The position numbers were made by a program, and so were the translations under genes. This document shows positions 41,877-50,789 of a DNA stretch of 64,000 bases, piece after piece. The notes beneath the pieces are model-generated. The model saw only the letters and a list, made by a program, of their open reading frames with translations, was not told the DNA's origin and ran no database searches. The DNA comes from Flagellimonas_A sp039592695 (GTDB taxonomy: Bacteria; Bacteroidota; Bacteroidia; Flavobacteriales; Flavobacteriaceae). Each line of letters starts with the position of its first letter. Positions within the stretch are counted from its first letter, which is position 1. Where the stretch lies: NCBI RefSeq assembly GCF_039592695.1, contig NZ_JBBUTK010000004.1, forward strand, positions 1-64,000. The letters run 5' to 3'.

Positions 41877-42113
41877 TTACTTGGTGTAACCTTTGGCCCT
41901 TGCCTCTTTCAAAGCTTCAGAAATACCTCTTTTGTTGATAATCTTGATGCCCTTTGCGGATACGTTGAGCGTTACCCAGCGGTCCTCTTCAGGAACATAA
42001 AACTTTTTTTTAGAGATATTGGCATCAAATCTCCTTCTCGTCTTGTTGATGGAAAAGGAAACGTTGTTGCCGAACATCACCTTCTTACCTGTTATTTCAC
42101 AAACTTTAGACAT
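41877..42113 (-). CDS. rpmB: 50S ribosomal protein L28
   Basis: A 78-residue large-subunit protein with the usual start MSKVCEITGKKVMFGNNVS followed by NKTRRRFDANI and the C-terminal KGIKIINKRGISEALKEARA. Zinc-binding CxxC pairs are absent. It heads the unit with rpmG and DUF4295, transcribed from a consensus promoter at 42148-42178. Confidence 0.96.
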   Translation of the reverse strand: MSKVCEITGKKVMFGNNVSFSINKTRRRFDANISKKKFYVPEEDRWVTLNVSAKGIKIINKRGISEALKEARAKGYTK

Positions 42114-42147
42114 CGCCTTTTGCTTTGCGTTATTTTAATTGCGGGTG

Positions 42148-42178
42148 CAAATTTAGGTCTTTTCTATGGATGCTACAA
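42148..42178 (-). promoter_or_regulatory. Promoter of rpmB-rpmG-DUF4295
   Basis: On the minus strand TTG (42176-42178), a 20-bp spacer and TAAATTTG (42148-42155) followed by CACCCGC, the same tail as in the promoter at 120-127. Confidence 0.7.
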
Positions 42179-42187
42179 CTGACGAAC

Positions 42188-43435
42188 TCAGAAATTTAAA
42201 ATTTCTTTTTGTAACAGCTCAAAAGCCTTGTTGACAGACTTTTGCACAATGCGTTCGCGATGGTTGCCCATTATAAATTCTTGGGCAAAGGTTCGCTCGG
42301 GTGTGCTGATGGCAATGTAGACCGTGCCAACATCGGCATCTGAGTCACCTTTAGAGGGCCCGGCATTGCCTGTAGTGGCAATGGAGAAATCAGTGTCTAA
42401 AATTTGCTTGACGTTTTTGGCCATGGCCACCGCCACCTGCCCACTCACCACAGAATGTTTTTCAATAAGCTCAGGGTCAATACCCAACAACCGTATTTTG
42501 GTTTCCGTGGCATAGCTCACAACCGTGCCTTTAAAATAGTTTGATGCGCCCGGAATCGAAGTGATGTGCTCCGCAATTTTACCTCCGGTAAAGCTTTCAG
42601 CGGTGGACAAGGTCATGTTCTTATCGGTCAACAATTTGGCAACTAGGGCTTCGATACTCTCATCTTCTTCAACGCCGTAAATGATGTCGCCAATCAGGGG
42701 GTACAACTTCTGGGTTTCTGCTTCAACGGTCTGGTAGAGCAGATCTTTGTCCAAACCCTTGGCGGTCAGACGAAGCCTAACCCTTCCTAAACTGGGCAAA
42801 TAAGCCAATTTTACAAAGGGTGGAAGGTTATTCTCCCAACCCTCAATTTTATTGGCCACGGCACTTTCACCCAATCCGTATGTCATGATGGTCTTGTGGA
42901 GGATATGCGGACGTTCGTATTTTTTGACAATTCTTGGAATGACCTCGTCAGCAACCAAGTTTTTCATTTCAAAGGGCACCCCCGGAAGCGATACGAAGAC
43001 CGAGCCATTACGCTCCATCCAAAGACCCGGTGCTGTCCCGTACTTATTCTTAAGCACAATTGCCTTGGTCGGCACCAAGGCTTGCTTTCGGTTCAAATCA
43101 GAAATGGGTGTGGAAATGAATTTTTCAAAAAGCATCTCGATATGGGCAAGCGTGGCACCATCTTGTGTCAGTTCATCCCCAAAAAAATCGCATAATGTAT
43201 GCTTGGTGATGTCATCTTTGGTCGGGCCCAAACCACCTGTCAAGATGACCACCTGCGACCTTCGATTTGCTTCTTCAAGTGCATCGAGAATGTGTTGTCG
43301 ATCATCTTGAACAGAGGTGATCTGATAGACAGAAACTCCTATCTTATTGAGCTCTTTTGCGATAAATGCTGAATTGGAATCTATTATCTGACCAATCAAG
43401 ATTTCGTCACCAATGGTAATGATTTCTGCCTGCAT
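42188..43435 (-). CDS. cinA: CinA-family protein (competence/damage-inducible)
   Basis: A 415-residue two-domain protein. The N-terminal MoaB-like domain starts MQAEIITIGDEILIGQIIDSN and has the LTGGLGPTKDDITK motif; the C-terminal CinA domain has STAESFTGGKIAEHITSIPGAS near residue 272 and ATTGNAGPSKGD. Family members act as ADP-ribose pyrophosphatase or NMN amidase in NAD recycling. The start at 43435 is the canonical one. Confidence 0.92.
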   Translation of the reverse strand: MQAEIITIGDEILIGQIIDSNSAFIAKELNKIGVSVYQITSVQDDRQHILDALEEANRRSQVVILTGGLGPTKDDITKHTLCDFFGDELTQDGATLAHIEMLFEKFISTPISDLNRKQALVPTKAIVLKNKYGTAPGLWMERNGSVFVSLPGVPFEMKNLVADEVIPRIVKKYERPHILHKTIMTYGLGESAVANKIEGWENNLPPFVKLAYLPSLGRVRLRLTAKGLDKDLLYQTVEAETQKLYPLIGDIIYGVEEDESIEALVAKLLTDKNMTLSTAESFTGGKIAEHITSIPGASNYFKGTVVSYATETKIRLLGIDPELIEKHSVVSGQVAVAMAKNVKQILDTDFSIATTGNAGPSKGDSDADVGTVYIAISTPERTFAQEFIMGNHRERIVQKSVNKAFELLQKEILNF

Positions 43436-43498
43436 AGCACTTTTAACGTTTACTGGCGGCAAAAATAACCAAAAGGGTTGGGTGGTAGTTTGTAGTAA

Positions 43499-43837
43499 TC
43501 AGAGGTCAAAATCTTTTCGCAGCTCTGAGATGACTTGCTCCACATCTTTTTTGAGCAGGGGAAACTTCTGTTCTATCTCGCCCATGTTCGCTTCGCTTTT
43601 GCCCAAAGTTTCAATTTCTAAAGCGGTGGCCCGGGTTTGCTCCATTCCCAATAAATCAACATTGGGCTTTATTTTATGGGCCAATTTGTATACCTGCTCA
43701 TAATTTTTTTTGGCAATGGCAGTTTCCAACCCTGAAAGATCTTCGGGCACTTCTTCTAAAAAAACAGAGATTACCGACACGACGAAATCTTCATCGCCTT
43801 CGGCCATTTCATTCACCTTGTCTAGACTGTAAATCAT
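43499..43837 (-). CDS. Histidine phosphotransfer (Hpt) domain protein
   Basis: A single-domain 112-residue Hpt protein: a four-helix bundle with the phosphoacceptor histidine in YKLAHKIKPNVDLLG near residue 53. Hpt proteins pass phosphate between a hybrid sensor kinase and a response regulator. No kinase is adjacent, so it is an orphan. It overlaps the FAH-family gene by 1 bp (43837), so it is coupled to a metabolic gene, which is odd. Confidence 0.82.
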   Translation of the reverse strand: MIYSLDKVNEMAEGDEDFVVSVISVFLEEVPEDLSGLETAIAKKNYEQVYKLAHKIKPNVDLLGMEQTRATALEIETLGKSEANMGEIEQKFPLLKKDVEQVISELRKDFDL

Positions 43838-44448
43838 TATCTTACGGTAATCGCGAACAGTTCTTCGCCTTCAATCGTACCTGAAAGGTAGTCATTTGAC
43901 GCTACTTTACCAACACCGGCAGGGGTGCCCGTGAAAATGACATCGCCTTTTTTGAGCATAAAAAACGTAGAGACGTAGGCGATAAGTTCGTCTACTTTCC
44001 ACAGCATCAAACCGGTGTCGCCTGACTGAACGACCTCACCATTTTTTTTCAGCTCAAATCTAAGCTGATTCAGATTTGGGTATTTTTCCTTGGGTACCCA
44101 TCTACCGATGACCGCCGCCCCGTCAAAACCCTTGGCCTTTTCCCAAGGTAGCCCCTTTTCCTTGAGTTTTGATTGCAGGTCGCGAGCCGTAAAGTCAATG
44201 CCCAGACCAACTTCATCATAATATTTATGTGCATACCGTTCGGCAATATGTTTGCCCACTTTTTTGATTTTCACCAAAACCTCGACTTCATAATGCACAT
44301 CATTTGAAAATCCAGGAATGTAGAAATCCTGTTCCTTGGGAAGCACCGCCGAATCGGGTTTAATGAAGACCACGGGCTCTTCGGGGCGCTCATTGTTCAG
44401 CTCATCAATATGGGCAGCGTAGTTTCTACCGATACAAATCAATTTCAT
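43837..44448 (-). CDS. Fumarylacetoacetate hydrolase-family protein
   Basis: A 203-residue metal-dependent enzyme of the FAH family. It begins MKLICIGRNYAAHIDELNNERPEEPVVFIKPDSA and has the metal-binding acid residues in HYEVEVLVKI near residue 73 and GLGIDFTARDLQSK near 102, with TGTPAGVGKV near 178. Members hydrolyse acylpyruvates or decarboxylate oxaloacetate. The heptamer tandem array (44451-44523) begins 2 bp upstream of the start codon, so the mRNA leader is made of the repeat. Confidence 0.85.
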   Translation of the reverse strand: MKLICIGRNYAAHIDELNNERPEEPVVFIKPDSAVLPKEQDFYIPGFSNDVHYEVEVLVKIKKVGKHIAERYAHKYYDEVGLGIDFTARDLQSKLKEKGLPWEKAKGFDGAAVIGRWVPKEKYPNLNQLRFELKKNGEVVQSGDTGLMLWKVDELIAYVSTFFMLKKGDVIFTGTPAGVGKVASNDYLSGTIEGEELFAITVR

Positions 44449-44450
44449 GC

Positions 44451-44523
44451 AATGGTTAATGGTTAATGGTTAATGGTTAATGGTTAATGGTTAATGGTTA
44501 ATGGTTAATGGTTAATGGTTAAT
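44451..44523. repeat. Tandem heptamer array (GGTTAAT)n
   Basis: Ten uninterrupted copies of GGTTAAT (44454-44523) plus a partial unit. On the minus strand it is the immediate leader of the FAH-family gene. Confidence 0.9.
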
Positions 44524-44620
44524 AAAAGAAATTGATTCTTCTTGGAATTTGCATTTGAACCTGTTTTTTAATTCTAGATTCCATTTACAAGTATAGCAAG
44601 CCTTAAGCACCTAAGTAGAA

Positions 44621-44702
44621 AATTCGTAATTCGTAATTCGTAATTCGTAATTCGTAATTCGTAATTCGTAATTCGTAATTCGTAATTCGTAATTCGTAAT
44701 TC
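44621..44702. repeat. Tandem heptamer array (AATTCGT)n
   Basis: 82 bp of perfect AATTCGT repeats, 11.7 copies. It is flanked by the inverted pair GTATAGCAAG (44591-44600) and CTTGCTATAC (44749-44758). Together with the first array it fills the 44449-44752 spacer; no other feature was seen there. Confidence 0.9.
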
Positions 44703-44752
44703 TTTAAACTTTTTCGATTTCTAATAAAATAGTAACCTCAAACCGACACTTG

Positions 44753-45529
44753 CTATACCAGTTTATTGTTCAATTTACGCAACTTTAGCTGTGTGAGCAC
44801 TTTTTTGGTGTAGAGTGGAAAATCGGCATTCAATATCCAGCCAAAATAGCCGGGTTCTTCCTCAAGTACCACATCCACTTTTTTGCCCTTATGCTTCCCA
44901 AAAGAAAATGCGGGTTCGTCATCTTCATCCCAAATGATGAATCCGGCAAAATCAACGGTACGTTTTCGGGTGGTGTATTTCGACAACTTTTTTACATCCG
45001 TTTCAAGGTCGGGGTATCGCTCCAACTGTGACAATAAGACCTCATACGTGGCATTGGTATCCGCTTCAGCGCTATGGGCATCATCCAAACTTTTATCACA
45101 ATAGAATTTGTAGGCCGCGCTCAAGGTGCGCTGTTCTTTTTTGTGAAAAATGGTCTGCACGTCGACCGAAACACGGTTTTTCATGTCAAAATCGACTTCG
45201 GCACGCAGCATTTCTTCCGCCAAAAGCGGAATATCAAAACGGTCTGAATTAAAGCCCGCCAGATCACTGTCCTTGATCATGTTATGGATTTCTTTGGAAA
45301 GCTGTTTGAAGGTCGGTTCATTGGCCACCTTCTCATTTGAAATACCATGAACGGCCACTACGGCCTCGGGTATTTCCATTTCAGGATTTACGAGCCAGGT
45401 CTTGCTCTCTCTGTTTCCGTTGGGATGCACTTTCAGGATGGAAATCTCAACAATGCGGTCTTTGGCCACATTGATACCCGTGGTCTCAAGGTCAAAAAAA
45501 CAGATAGGTCTGGTCAGTTGCAGTTTCAT
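44753..45529 (-). CDS. DnaQ-like 3'-5' exonuclease
   Basis: A 258-residue DEDD exonuclease-fold protein. Exo I is FFDLETTGINVAKDR near residue 12, Exo II includes FNSDRFDIPLLAEEM near 94, and Exo III is LDDAHSAEADTNATYEVL near 148. A C-terminal part (FSFGKHKGKKVDVVLEEEPGYFGWIL) is a known extra domain of exonucleases in this clade. It may proofread or repair DNA or process RNA. The stop codon overlaps the inverted repeat that flanks the second tandem array. Confidence 0.9.
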   Translation of the reverse strand: MKLQLTRPICFFDLETTGINVAKDRIVEISILKVHPNGNRESKTWLVNPEMEIPEAVVAVHGISNEKVANEPTFKQLSKEIHNMIKDSDLAGFNSDRFDIPLLAEEMLRAEVDFDMKNRVSVDVQTIFHKKEQRTLSAAYKFYCDKSLDDAHSAEADTNATYEVLLSQLERYPDLETDVKKLSKYTTRKRTVDFAGFIIWDEDDEPAFSFGKHKGKKVDVVLEEEPGYFGWILNADFPLYTKKVLTQLKLRKLNNKLV

Positions 45530-45538
45530 GATTTGGGA

Positions 45539-46312
45539 TTATTTGGATTTTGAAAAAAGCCATGGCAGCAGCTCAGGTTCTGTAAAGGCGTTTTCCCAGC
45601 TGTTGTGCTCCACATCGGGGTAAAGGGAATATTTCACTTCTGCCCCGACAGATTTAAGCGCATCGACCATTTGTGTGGAATACTTGGGCGGTACGACAAT
45701 ATCGGCATCACCATGAAACACCCACCAAGCCACTTTCTTCAGTTTTTTTGCAATCGCAGGATTCGCACCCCCACAAATCGGAAAGGCGGCAGCAAACATT
45801 TTGGGGTTTCGCCGTACGAGTTCAAAAGTACCGAAACCGCCCATGGAGAGGCCCCCGACATACATTCTATCCGAATCTATGGAATATTTCCTTTTTAACC
45901 GTTTCAACAATTCCTCCAATAGCAGCATGTCTGGTGTTGGCTCGGCATCTTCATAAAAAATGAACTCGCGTTTGCCCCATTCGCCCTTTACATCAATTTT
46001 GGCCCATGAACTGTTGGCCTCACACTGCGGAAAAACCACGATGGCAGGATACTTTTCACGAACTTCATCCTTCAGAAATAAACCGGAACCATGCACCAAT
46101 TGGGATTCATTGTCATCACCACGCTCTCCAGAGCCGTGCAGTACCAGAACCAAAGGGTATTCTTTGGTTTCGTCATAATTTTCGGGCAACAACAAACGAA
46201 AGGGCATGATTCCGTTTTCGCCTTCAAATATCAACTTTTGGTATGAAAGCGAATCCTGCGAATTCACGGTGAATGCCAGCATCAAAAAAAAGATTGGGCA
46301 AATGAACTTCAT
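45539..46312 (-). CDS. Secreted alpha/beta-hydrolase (feruloyl/PHB-depolymerase-like esterase)
   Basis: A 257-residue exported hydrolase: signal peptide MKFICPIFFLMLAFTVNSQ, oxyanion region LVLHGSGERGDDNESQ near residue 60, nucleophile elbow GGLSMGGFG near 152, late aspartate in HGDADIVVPPKYS near 205 and histidine in DVEHNSWENAF near 240. The layout suits esterases that act on plant or algal esters or short peptides. It follows the exonuclease gene on the same strand, 9 bp upstream of it. Confidence 0.83.
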   Translation of the reverse strand: MKFICPIFFLMLAFTVNSQDSLSYQKLIFEGENGIMPFRLLLPENYDETKEYPLVLVLHGSGERGDDNESQLVHGSGLFLKDEVREKYPAIVVFPQCEANSSWAKIDVKGEWGKREFIFYEDAEPTPDMLLLEELLKRLKRKYSIDSDRMYVGGLSMGGFGTFELVRRNPKMFAAAFPICGGANPAIAKKLKKVAWWVFHGDADIVVPPKYSTQMVDALKSVGAEVKYSLYPDVEHNSWENAFTEPELLPWLFSKSK

Positions 46313-46369
46313 GGGCTATAGGTTGAAAACCAAAAGTAACAATAGTAGCCCTAAAAAAGAATCGGTTTT

Positions 46370-47725
46370 CTAGATTTCTCTGTTAACGTCCCATGCCTCA
46401 AGGTAGTCGGCCACCTCTTTAACGAACATGCCCCCTAAGGCTCCGTTCACGATGCGGTGGTCGTAGCTGTGCGACAAGAACATTTTGCTGCGAATGCCGA
46501 TAAAATCCCCTTCTGGGGTTTCAATCACCGAGGGCATTTTTCGAATGGCACCCAGGGCCAAAATGCCCACTTGGGGCTGGTTGATGATGGGTGTGCCAAA
46601 TACACTGCCAAAAGTGCCCACATTGGTCACAGTGTACGTGCCATCTTTCACCTCATCGGGTTTTAAAGCGTTGTTTCGTGCGCGGTTGGCCAAATCGTTC
46701 ACTGTTTTGGCCATGCCCACCAAATTGAGTTGGTCGGCATTCTTGATGACGGGTACGATAAGGTTTCCGTCAGGTAGGGCAGCTGCCATGCCCAGATTGA
46801 TATTTTTCTTTTTGATGACACTATCGCCATCCAAAGAAATATTTATCATGGGATATTTTTTTAGCGCAGTGGCAACAGCTTCCATAAAAATTGGAGTAAA
46901 GGTCAGTTTCTCGCCTTCTCGCTCTTCAAATCGCTTTTTGACCTTGTTGCGCCAGTTGACGACATTGGTCACATCAACCTCAACAAAACTCTGTACATGG
47001 GCTGATGTTGACACACTCTCTACCATGTGATGGGCAATCAGTTTGCCCATTCGGGTCAACGGAATGACCTCATCGCCCTCTTTTGCCGATACCGTACTTG
47101 GCTGTTGGGCAGCTGTTGTTGTTGTTTGAACGCTCTGTTTTTCCGATTGCGCTTTTTCTTCGGTTTTGGCCGTGGCTCTACTACCATTGCTGCCACGGTT
47201 CTCGATAAAGGAAAGAATATCATTTTTGGTCACACGGCCTTCTTTGCCCGTACCAGGAATGGTTTCGAGTTCTGCCATGGATATGCCTTCTTCTTTGGCA
47301 ATGTTTCGTACCAGTGGGGAATAAAAACGTTCTGAACTTGAAAAATCCGGTGTTGGTGTGGCAGCCACTGATGCTGCCGCTGTTTGTATGTCTTTCTCAA
47401 TGGCAACTGCTGCCTCAGGTTCTTTTTCTTCCACTTTTTCTGTAGTGGATGTTTCAATGGAATCCTTGACATCTTCGACCTCACCCTCTGTTTCAATTAC
47501 AGCCACCACCTCGCCGACTTTGATGACATCATCGACCTCAAATCTTTTTTCGACCAATTTGCCCTCTACCTCACTGGGCACTTCAGAGTCGACCTTGTCG
47601 GTGGCAATCTCAAAAATGGGTTCGTCCATCTCAATGGTATCGCCCACTTCTTTCAACCAAGCAGTCAATGTTGCCTCGGCAACACTTTCGCCCATTTGCG
47701 GTAATTTCAGCTCGAACTTTGACAT
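46370..47725 (-). CDS. 2-oxoacid dehydrogenase E2 (dihydrolipoamide acyltransferase)
   Basis: Acyltransferase core of a 2-oxoacid dehydrogenase complex, 451 residues. The N-terminal lipoyl domain has the lipoyl lysine in EIATDKVDSEVPS near residue 44; then come an acidic/Ala-rich linker, the E1/E3-binding domain (SPLVRNIAKEEGISMAELETI near 140), a second linker, and the catalytic domain ending SHSYDHRIVNGALGGMF with the active histidine. Whether it serves pyruvate, 2-oxoglutarate or branched-chain acids is not decidable from this sequence; E1 and E3 are not nearby. Confidence 0.9.
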   Translation of the reverse strand: MSKFELKLPQMGESVAEATLTAWLKEVGDTIEMDEPIFEIATDKVDSEVPSEVEGKLVEKRFEVDDVIKVGEVVAVIETEGEVEDVKDSIETSTTEKVEEKEPEAAVAIEKDIQTAAASVAATPTPDFSSSERFYSPLVRNIAKEEGISMAELETIPGTGKEGRVTKNDILSFIENRGSNGSRATAKTEEKAQSEKQSVQTTTTAAQQPSTVSAKEGDEVIPLTRMGKLIAHHMVESVSTSAHVQSFVEVDVTNVVNWRNKVKKRFEEREGEKLTFTPIFMEAVATALKKYPMINISLDGDSVIKKKNINLGMAAALPDGNLIVPVIKNADQLNLVGMAKTVNDLANRARNNALKPDEVKDGTYTVTNVGTFGSVFGTPIINQPQVGILALGAIRKMPSVIETPEGDFIGIRSKMFLSHSYDHRIVNGALGGMFVKEVADYLEAWDVNREI

Positions 47726-47804
47726 ATTCTTATCTAACGGCCTTTTTCTAGTTTCTATTTTGCAAAAATAACAATTTAACCGTCTTATTTTTGAATTTTA
47801 TTCA

Positions 47805-48425
47805 TCAGCTTGCCTTGATGGAACTTTCAAACGGCACGCGGTTCAAAATACTGCGGCCCAAGGTAACCTCATCGGCATATTCGAGTTCATCGCCCACCGA
47901 GATACCACGGGCAATGGTCGAGGTCTGTACCTCTAAACCTTCCAACTGTTTGTAAATGTAAAAGTTGGTGGTATCACCTTCCATCGTTGAGCTCAAAGCA
48001 AAAATCAGTTCCCGAACGCCACCCGCCCTGATTTTATCAACCAAGGTGGCAATATTCAGTTCTTGTGGCCCCACGCCTTCCATCGGTGAAATCTTTCCGC
48101 CCAAAACATGGTAGAGTCCGTTGTATTGCGACGTGTTCTCTATGGCCATCACATCACGGATGTCCTCCACTACACAGATCAGACTTTGGTCACGCTTGGA
48201 GCTGGCACAAATCTCACAGATTTCGGTGTCAGAGATATTATGGCAACTTTTGCAGAAGTTGACCTCCTCACGCAGTTTTGACAGTGCAGCTGCCAAATGC
48301 TGGGTCTGGCCCTCAGGTTGTTTCAATAAGTGCAACACCAATCGAAGCGCCGTTCGCCTACCGATACCTGGCAATTGACTCATTTCGTACACTGCGTTTT
48401 CCAACAGTTTTGATGAAAATTCCAT
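47805..48425 (-). CDS. recR: Recombination protein RecR
   Basis: Works with RecF and RecO to load RecA at DNA gaps. The 206-residue protein has the helix-hairpin-helix (SQLPGIGRRTALRLVLHLL), the C4 zinc finger (CKSCHNISDTEICEIC near residue 58) and a Toprim domain (ICVVEDIRDVMAIENT; ALSSTMEGDTTNFYI). The start at 48425 was chosen because the upstream in-frame residues are not family-like. A TAATTTTG element on the minus strand lies at 48432-48439. Confidence 0.95.
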   Translation of the reverse strand: MEFSSKLLENAVYEMSQLPGIGRRTALRLVLHLLKQPEGQTQHLAAALSKLREEVNFCKSCHNISDTEICEICASSKRDQSLICVVEDIRDVMAIENTSQYNGLYHVLGGKISPMEGVGPQELNIATLVDKIRAGGVRELIFALSSTMEGDTTNFYIYKQLEGLEVQTSTIARGISVGDELEYADEVTLGRSILNRVPFESSIKAS

Positions 48426-48492
48426 ACCGAACAAAATTACGATTTTACATTGATGAAATTGTATTTTGTACTTTGCATGGCAAATTTTCTGC

Positions 48493-49959
48493 ATGTCGCC
48501 AACACAAATACTTTTATTGATAGCAGCATACTTCTTGGTGCTATTGCTGATTTCTTATTTTACGGGCAAGAACGATTCAAACGCCGATTTCTTTAAAGCA
48601 GGTCGGCAATCGCCATGGTATCTGGTTGCCTTTGGCATGGTCGGGGCTTCCCTTTCGGGGGTCACCTTTATCTCTGTGCCGGGCTGGGTCGAAGCTTCAG
48701 AGTTCAGCTATATGCAGGTGGTTTTGGGCTACCTCGTAGGGTATTTTGTGGTTGCCTTTGTGTTGTTGCCGATTTACTATCGGCTCAATTTGACCTCTAT
48801 CTACGAATACCTGTTAGACCGTTTTGGGCCCACCAGCCATAAAACTGGGGCTTTTTTCTTTTTTATCTCACGTGTGTTGGGTGCTGCTTTTCGTCTTTTT
48901 TTGGTCGCCATTGTGCTGCAACAGTTTGTGTTTGACGATTTTGGAGTTCCGTTTGAGATAACGGTAATCATATCGATTCTGTTGATATGGATCTATACCG
49001 CTCGAGGCGGAATCAAAACCATTGTTTGGACGGACACCCTACAGACGCTCTTTATGATTTTGGCCGTTATTTTGAGCATCATTTTCATCAACCGTGAATT
49101 GGATTGGACCTTTGGTGAATTTCTGGCCTCCCCAGAGCTGAAACAATACAACAAATTTCTCTTTACGGAAGATTTTTTGGCCCGCAACCACTTTCTGAAA
49201 TCTTTTGTTGGGGGCATGTTCATCACCATTTGCATGACAGGATTGGACCAAGACATGATGCAAAAGAACCTCACCTGTAAAAACTTGAAGGATGCCCAAA
49301 CAAATATGGTCTCGTTCAGCTTTGTGCTTGTAGGGGTCACCTATTTGTTCATGTTGCTGGGGGTCTTGCTCTTTATTTATGCCGAAAAAAACAGCATTGC
49401 CGTACCGCTGATGGATGGCGCCCCAAAGACCGATTTGCTCTTCCCGGAGATTGCGCTGAACAGTGGCTTGGGCATTACATTGGCCATAACCTTTATGTTG
49501 GGGCTCATTGCAGCAGCATACAGCAGTGCCGACAGCGCGCTTACTTCTTTGACCACTTCGTTCTGTATTGATTTTATGGATTTGGAAAAACGCCCCGGAG
49601 CTGACCAAAAGAAACTGCGAAAACGCACCCATGTCGCCATGAGCGTGCTGCTGGTCGTAGTCATCATCATTTTTAAATATGTGCTGAGCCGAAACGTCAT
49701 TGATGGGTTGTTGACCGTTGCGGGCTACACCTACGGGCCACTCTTGGGCCTTTTTGCTTTTGGTATTTTTACCAAGCATAAAATTATGGATACCTATGTA
49801 TGGCTTGTCGCCCTATTGTCTGTGGGCATTACGGCCGCCCTTGCCAACATACCAACCCCCTATTTGGGTGGTTATGTGTTGGGGTATGAGCTATTGCCGT
49901 TGAACGGATTGTTGACATTTTTAGGGTTGTGGCTGATTCGAACAACTAAAACAGCTTGA
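48493..49959 (+). CDS. Sodium:solute symporter (SSS family)
   Basis: Inner-membrane SLC5-type symporter with about 13 membrane segments over 488 residues. Typical elements are FFKAGRQSPWYLVAFGMVGASLSGVTFISVPGW near residue 45, YTARGGIKTIVWTDTLQT near 170 and LIAAAYSSADSALTSLTTSFCIDF near 340, the sodium-site region. The solute cannot be predicted. The start at 48493 gives the membrane segment QILLLIAAYFLVLLL. It is followed by a DoxX-like gene 1 bp later, suggesting an operon. Confidence 0.88.
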   Translation: MSPTQILLLIAAYFLVLLLISYFTGKNDSNADFFKAGRQSPWYLVAFGMVGASLSGVTFISVPGWVEASEFSYMQVVLGYLVGYFVVAFVLLPIYYRLNLTSIYEYLLDRFGPTSHKTGAFFFFISRVLGAAFRLFLVAIVLQQFVFDDFGVPFEITVIISILLIWIYTARGGIKTIVWTDTLQTLFMILAVILSIIFINRELDWTFGEFLASPELKQYNKFLFTEDFLARNHFLKSFVGGMFITICMTGLDQDMMQKNLTCKNLKDAQTNMVSFSFVLVGVTYLFMLLGVLLFIYAEKNSIAVPLMDGAPKTDLLFPEIALNSGLGITLAITFMLGLIAAAYSSADSALTSLTTSFCIDFMDLEKRPGADQKKLRKRTHVAMSVLLVVVIIIFKYVLSRNVIDGLLTVAGYTYGPLLGLFAFGIFTKHKIMDTYVWLVALLSVGITAALANIPTPYLGGYVLGYELLPLNGLLTFLGLWLIRTTKTA

Positions 49960-49960
49960 A

Positions 49961-50317
49961 ATGAAAATCACCTATTGGGCATCGACCATCATCATCGCAC
50001 TTTTTCTTTTATGGAGCGCCTATACCTACCTATTTCAAAAAGCGGTCATTGATGGGGTACGCGAATTGGGTTTCCCCGATTTTTTCAGAATTCAGCTTGC
50101 CGCTCTTAAAATCATTGCAGTAGTGCTGCTGCTTTTGCCCAACGCACCTCTGTATGCCAAAGAATGGGCCTATGCCGGTGTTGGGCTATTTTTGTTGACC
50201 GCCTTGGTGGCCCATATTGCCCATAAAGATTCTGTGGGCATTTCAATGCTGCTTGTTTTATTGTTTGTTGTACTTATCGTTTCACGTGTGTATTTGCAAA
50301 AAACAGCAATGGTGTAA
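49961..50317 (+). CDS. DoxX-like small membrane protein
   Basis: A 118-residue protein with four predicted membrane segments (about 6-23, 42-62, 68-88 and 95-113), the layout of the DoxX-like family. The early motif TYLFQKAVIDGVRELGFPDFFRIQLAALK fits the family pattern. It lies 1 bp after the symporter and 3 bp before the LuxR-type gene. Its role is unknown. Confidence 0.72.
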   Translation: MKITYWASTIIIALFLLWSAYTYLFQKAVIDGVRELGFPDFFRIQLAALKIIAVVLLLLPNAPLYAKEWAYAGVGLFLLTALVAHIAHKDSVGISMLLVLLFVVLIVSRVYLQKTAMV

Positions 50318-50320
50318 AAG

Positions 50321-50746
50321 ATGGACTTTATCAAGAAAAATAAACTTTTGGTTTTCTTAACACTGCTTGTAACAGCAGGAGTGCTGATTTTTAATGTATT
50401 CCATTATTCTGCCAGTTATGGAATAGTGGAAATAAACAATATAAATTCGCTGCTGTTGGTACCCTTTATCCTCTTGGTCTGTGGACTCGGAATGGCCCTG
50501 GGTGCGAACAAGAATGCAGACGAAATCGAAAGTGCATATCAAAAACGACTTTCAGAACGGGAGCAACAAGTGATTGAACTCATTTGTTCAGGTAAAAAGA
50601 ATCAAGATATCGCAGATGAGCTTTATGTCGACATCACGACCATCAAGAGCCATATCAATAAAATCTACAAAAAGACAGGCTTGAAAAATCGAAAAGAGTT
50701 GCGATTTCATGGTAAAAAAGTCTTAGAAAAAGTTGGAACCGAGTAA
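50321..50746 (+). CDS. Membrane-anchored LuxR-type HTH regulator
   Basis: A 141-residue protein with two N-terminal membrane segments (about 8-28 and 43-62), a short linker and a LuxR helix-turn-helix at 78-137 (LSEREQQVIELICSGKKNQDIADELYVDITTIKSHINKIYKKTG). There is no receiver domain, so it would be a membrane-bound one-component regulator. It precedes a DUF4199 gene, a combination that recurs in flavobacteria as far as I recall. Confidence 0.85.
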   Translation: MDFIKKNKLLVFLTLLVTAGVLIFNVFHYSASYGIVEINNINSLLLVPFILLVCGLGMALGANKNADEIESAYQKRLSEREQQVIELICSGKKNQDIADELYVDITTIKSHINKIYKKTGLKNRKELRFHGKKVLEKVGTE

Positions 50747-50789
50747 ATCCACCCTATTTTCCAACCGTTCTAAGTTGTATACTGCTAAA

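Noticed and set aside
44451..44702. Repeat arrays resembling a CRISPR
   Set aside because: The units are 7 bp with no spacers, and no cas genes are nearby; they are simple tandem repeats.
49039..49779. 246-codon open frame on the minus strand
   Set aside because: It lies fully antisense to the clear sodium symporter gene and its translation shows no fold or family pattern.
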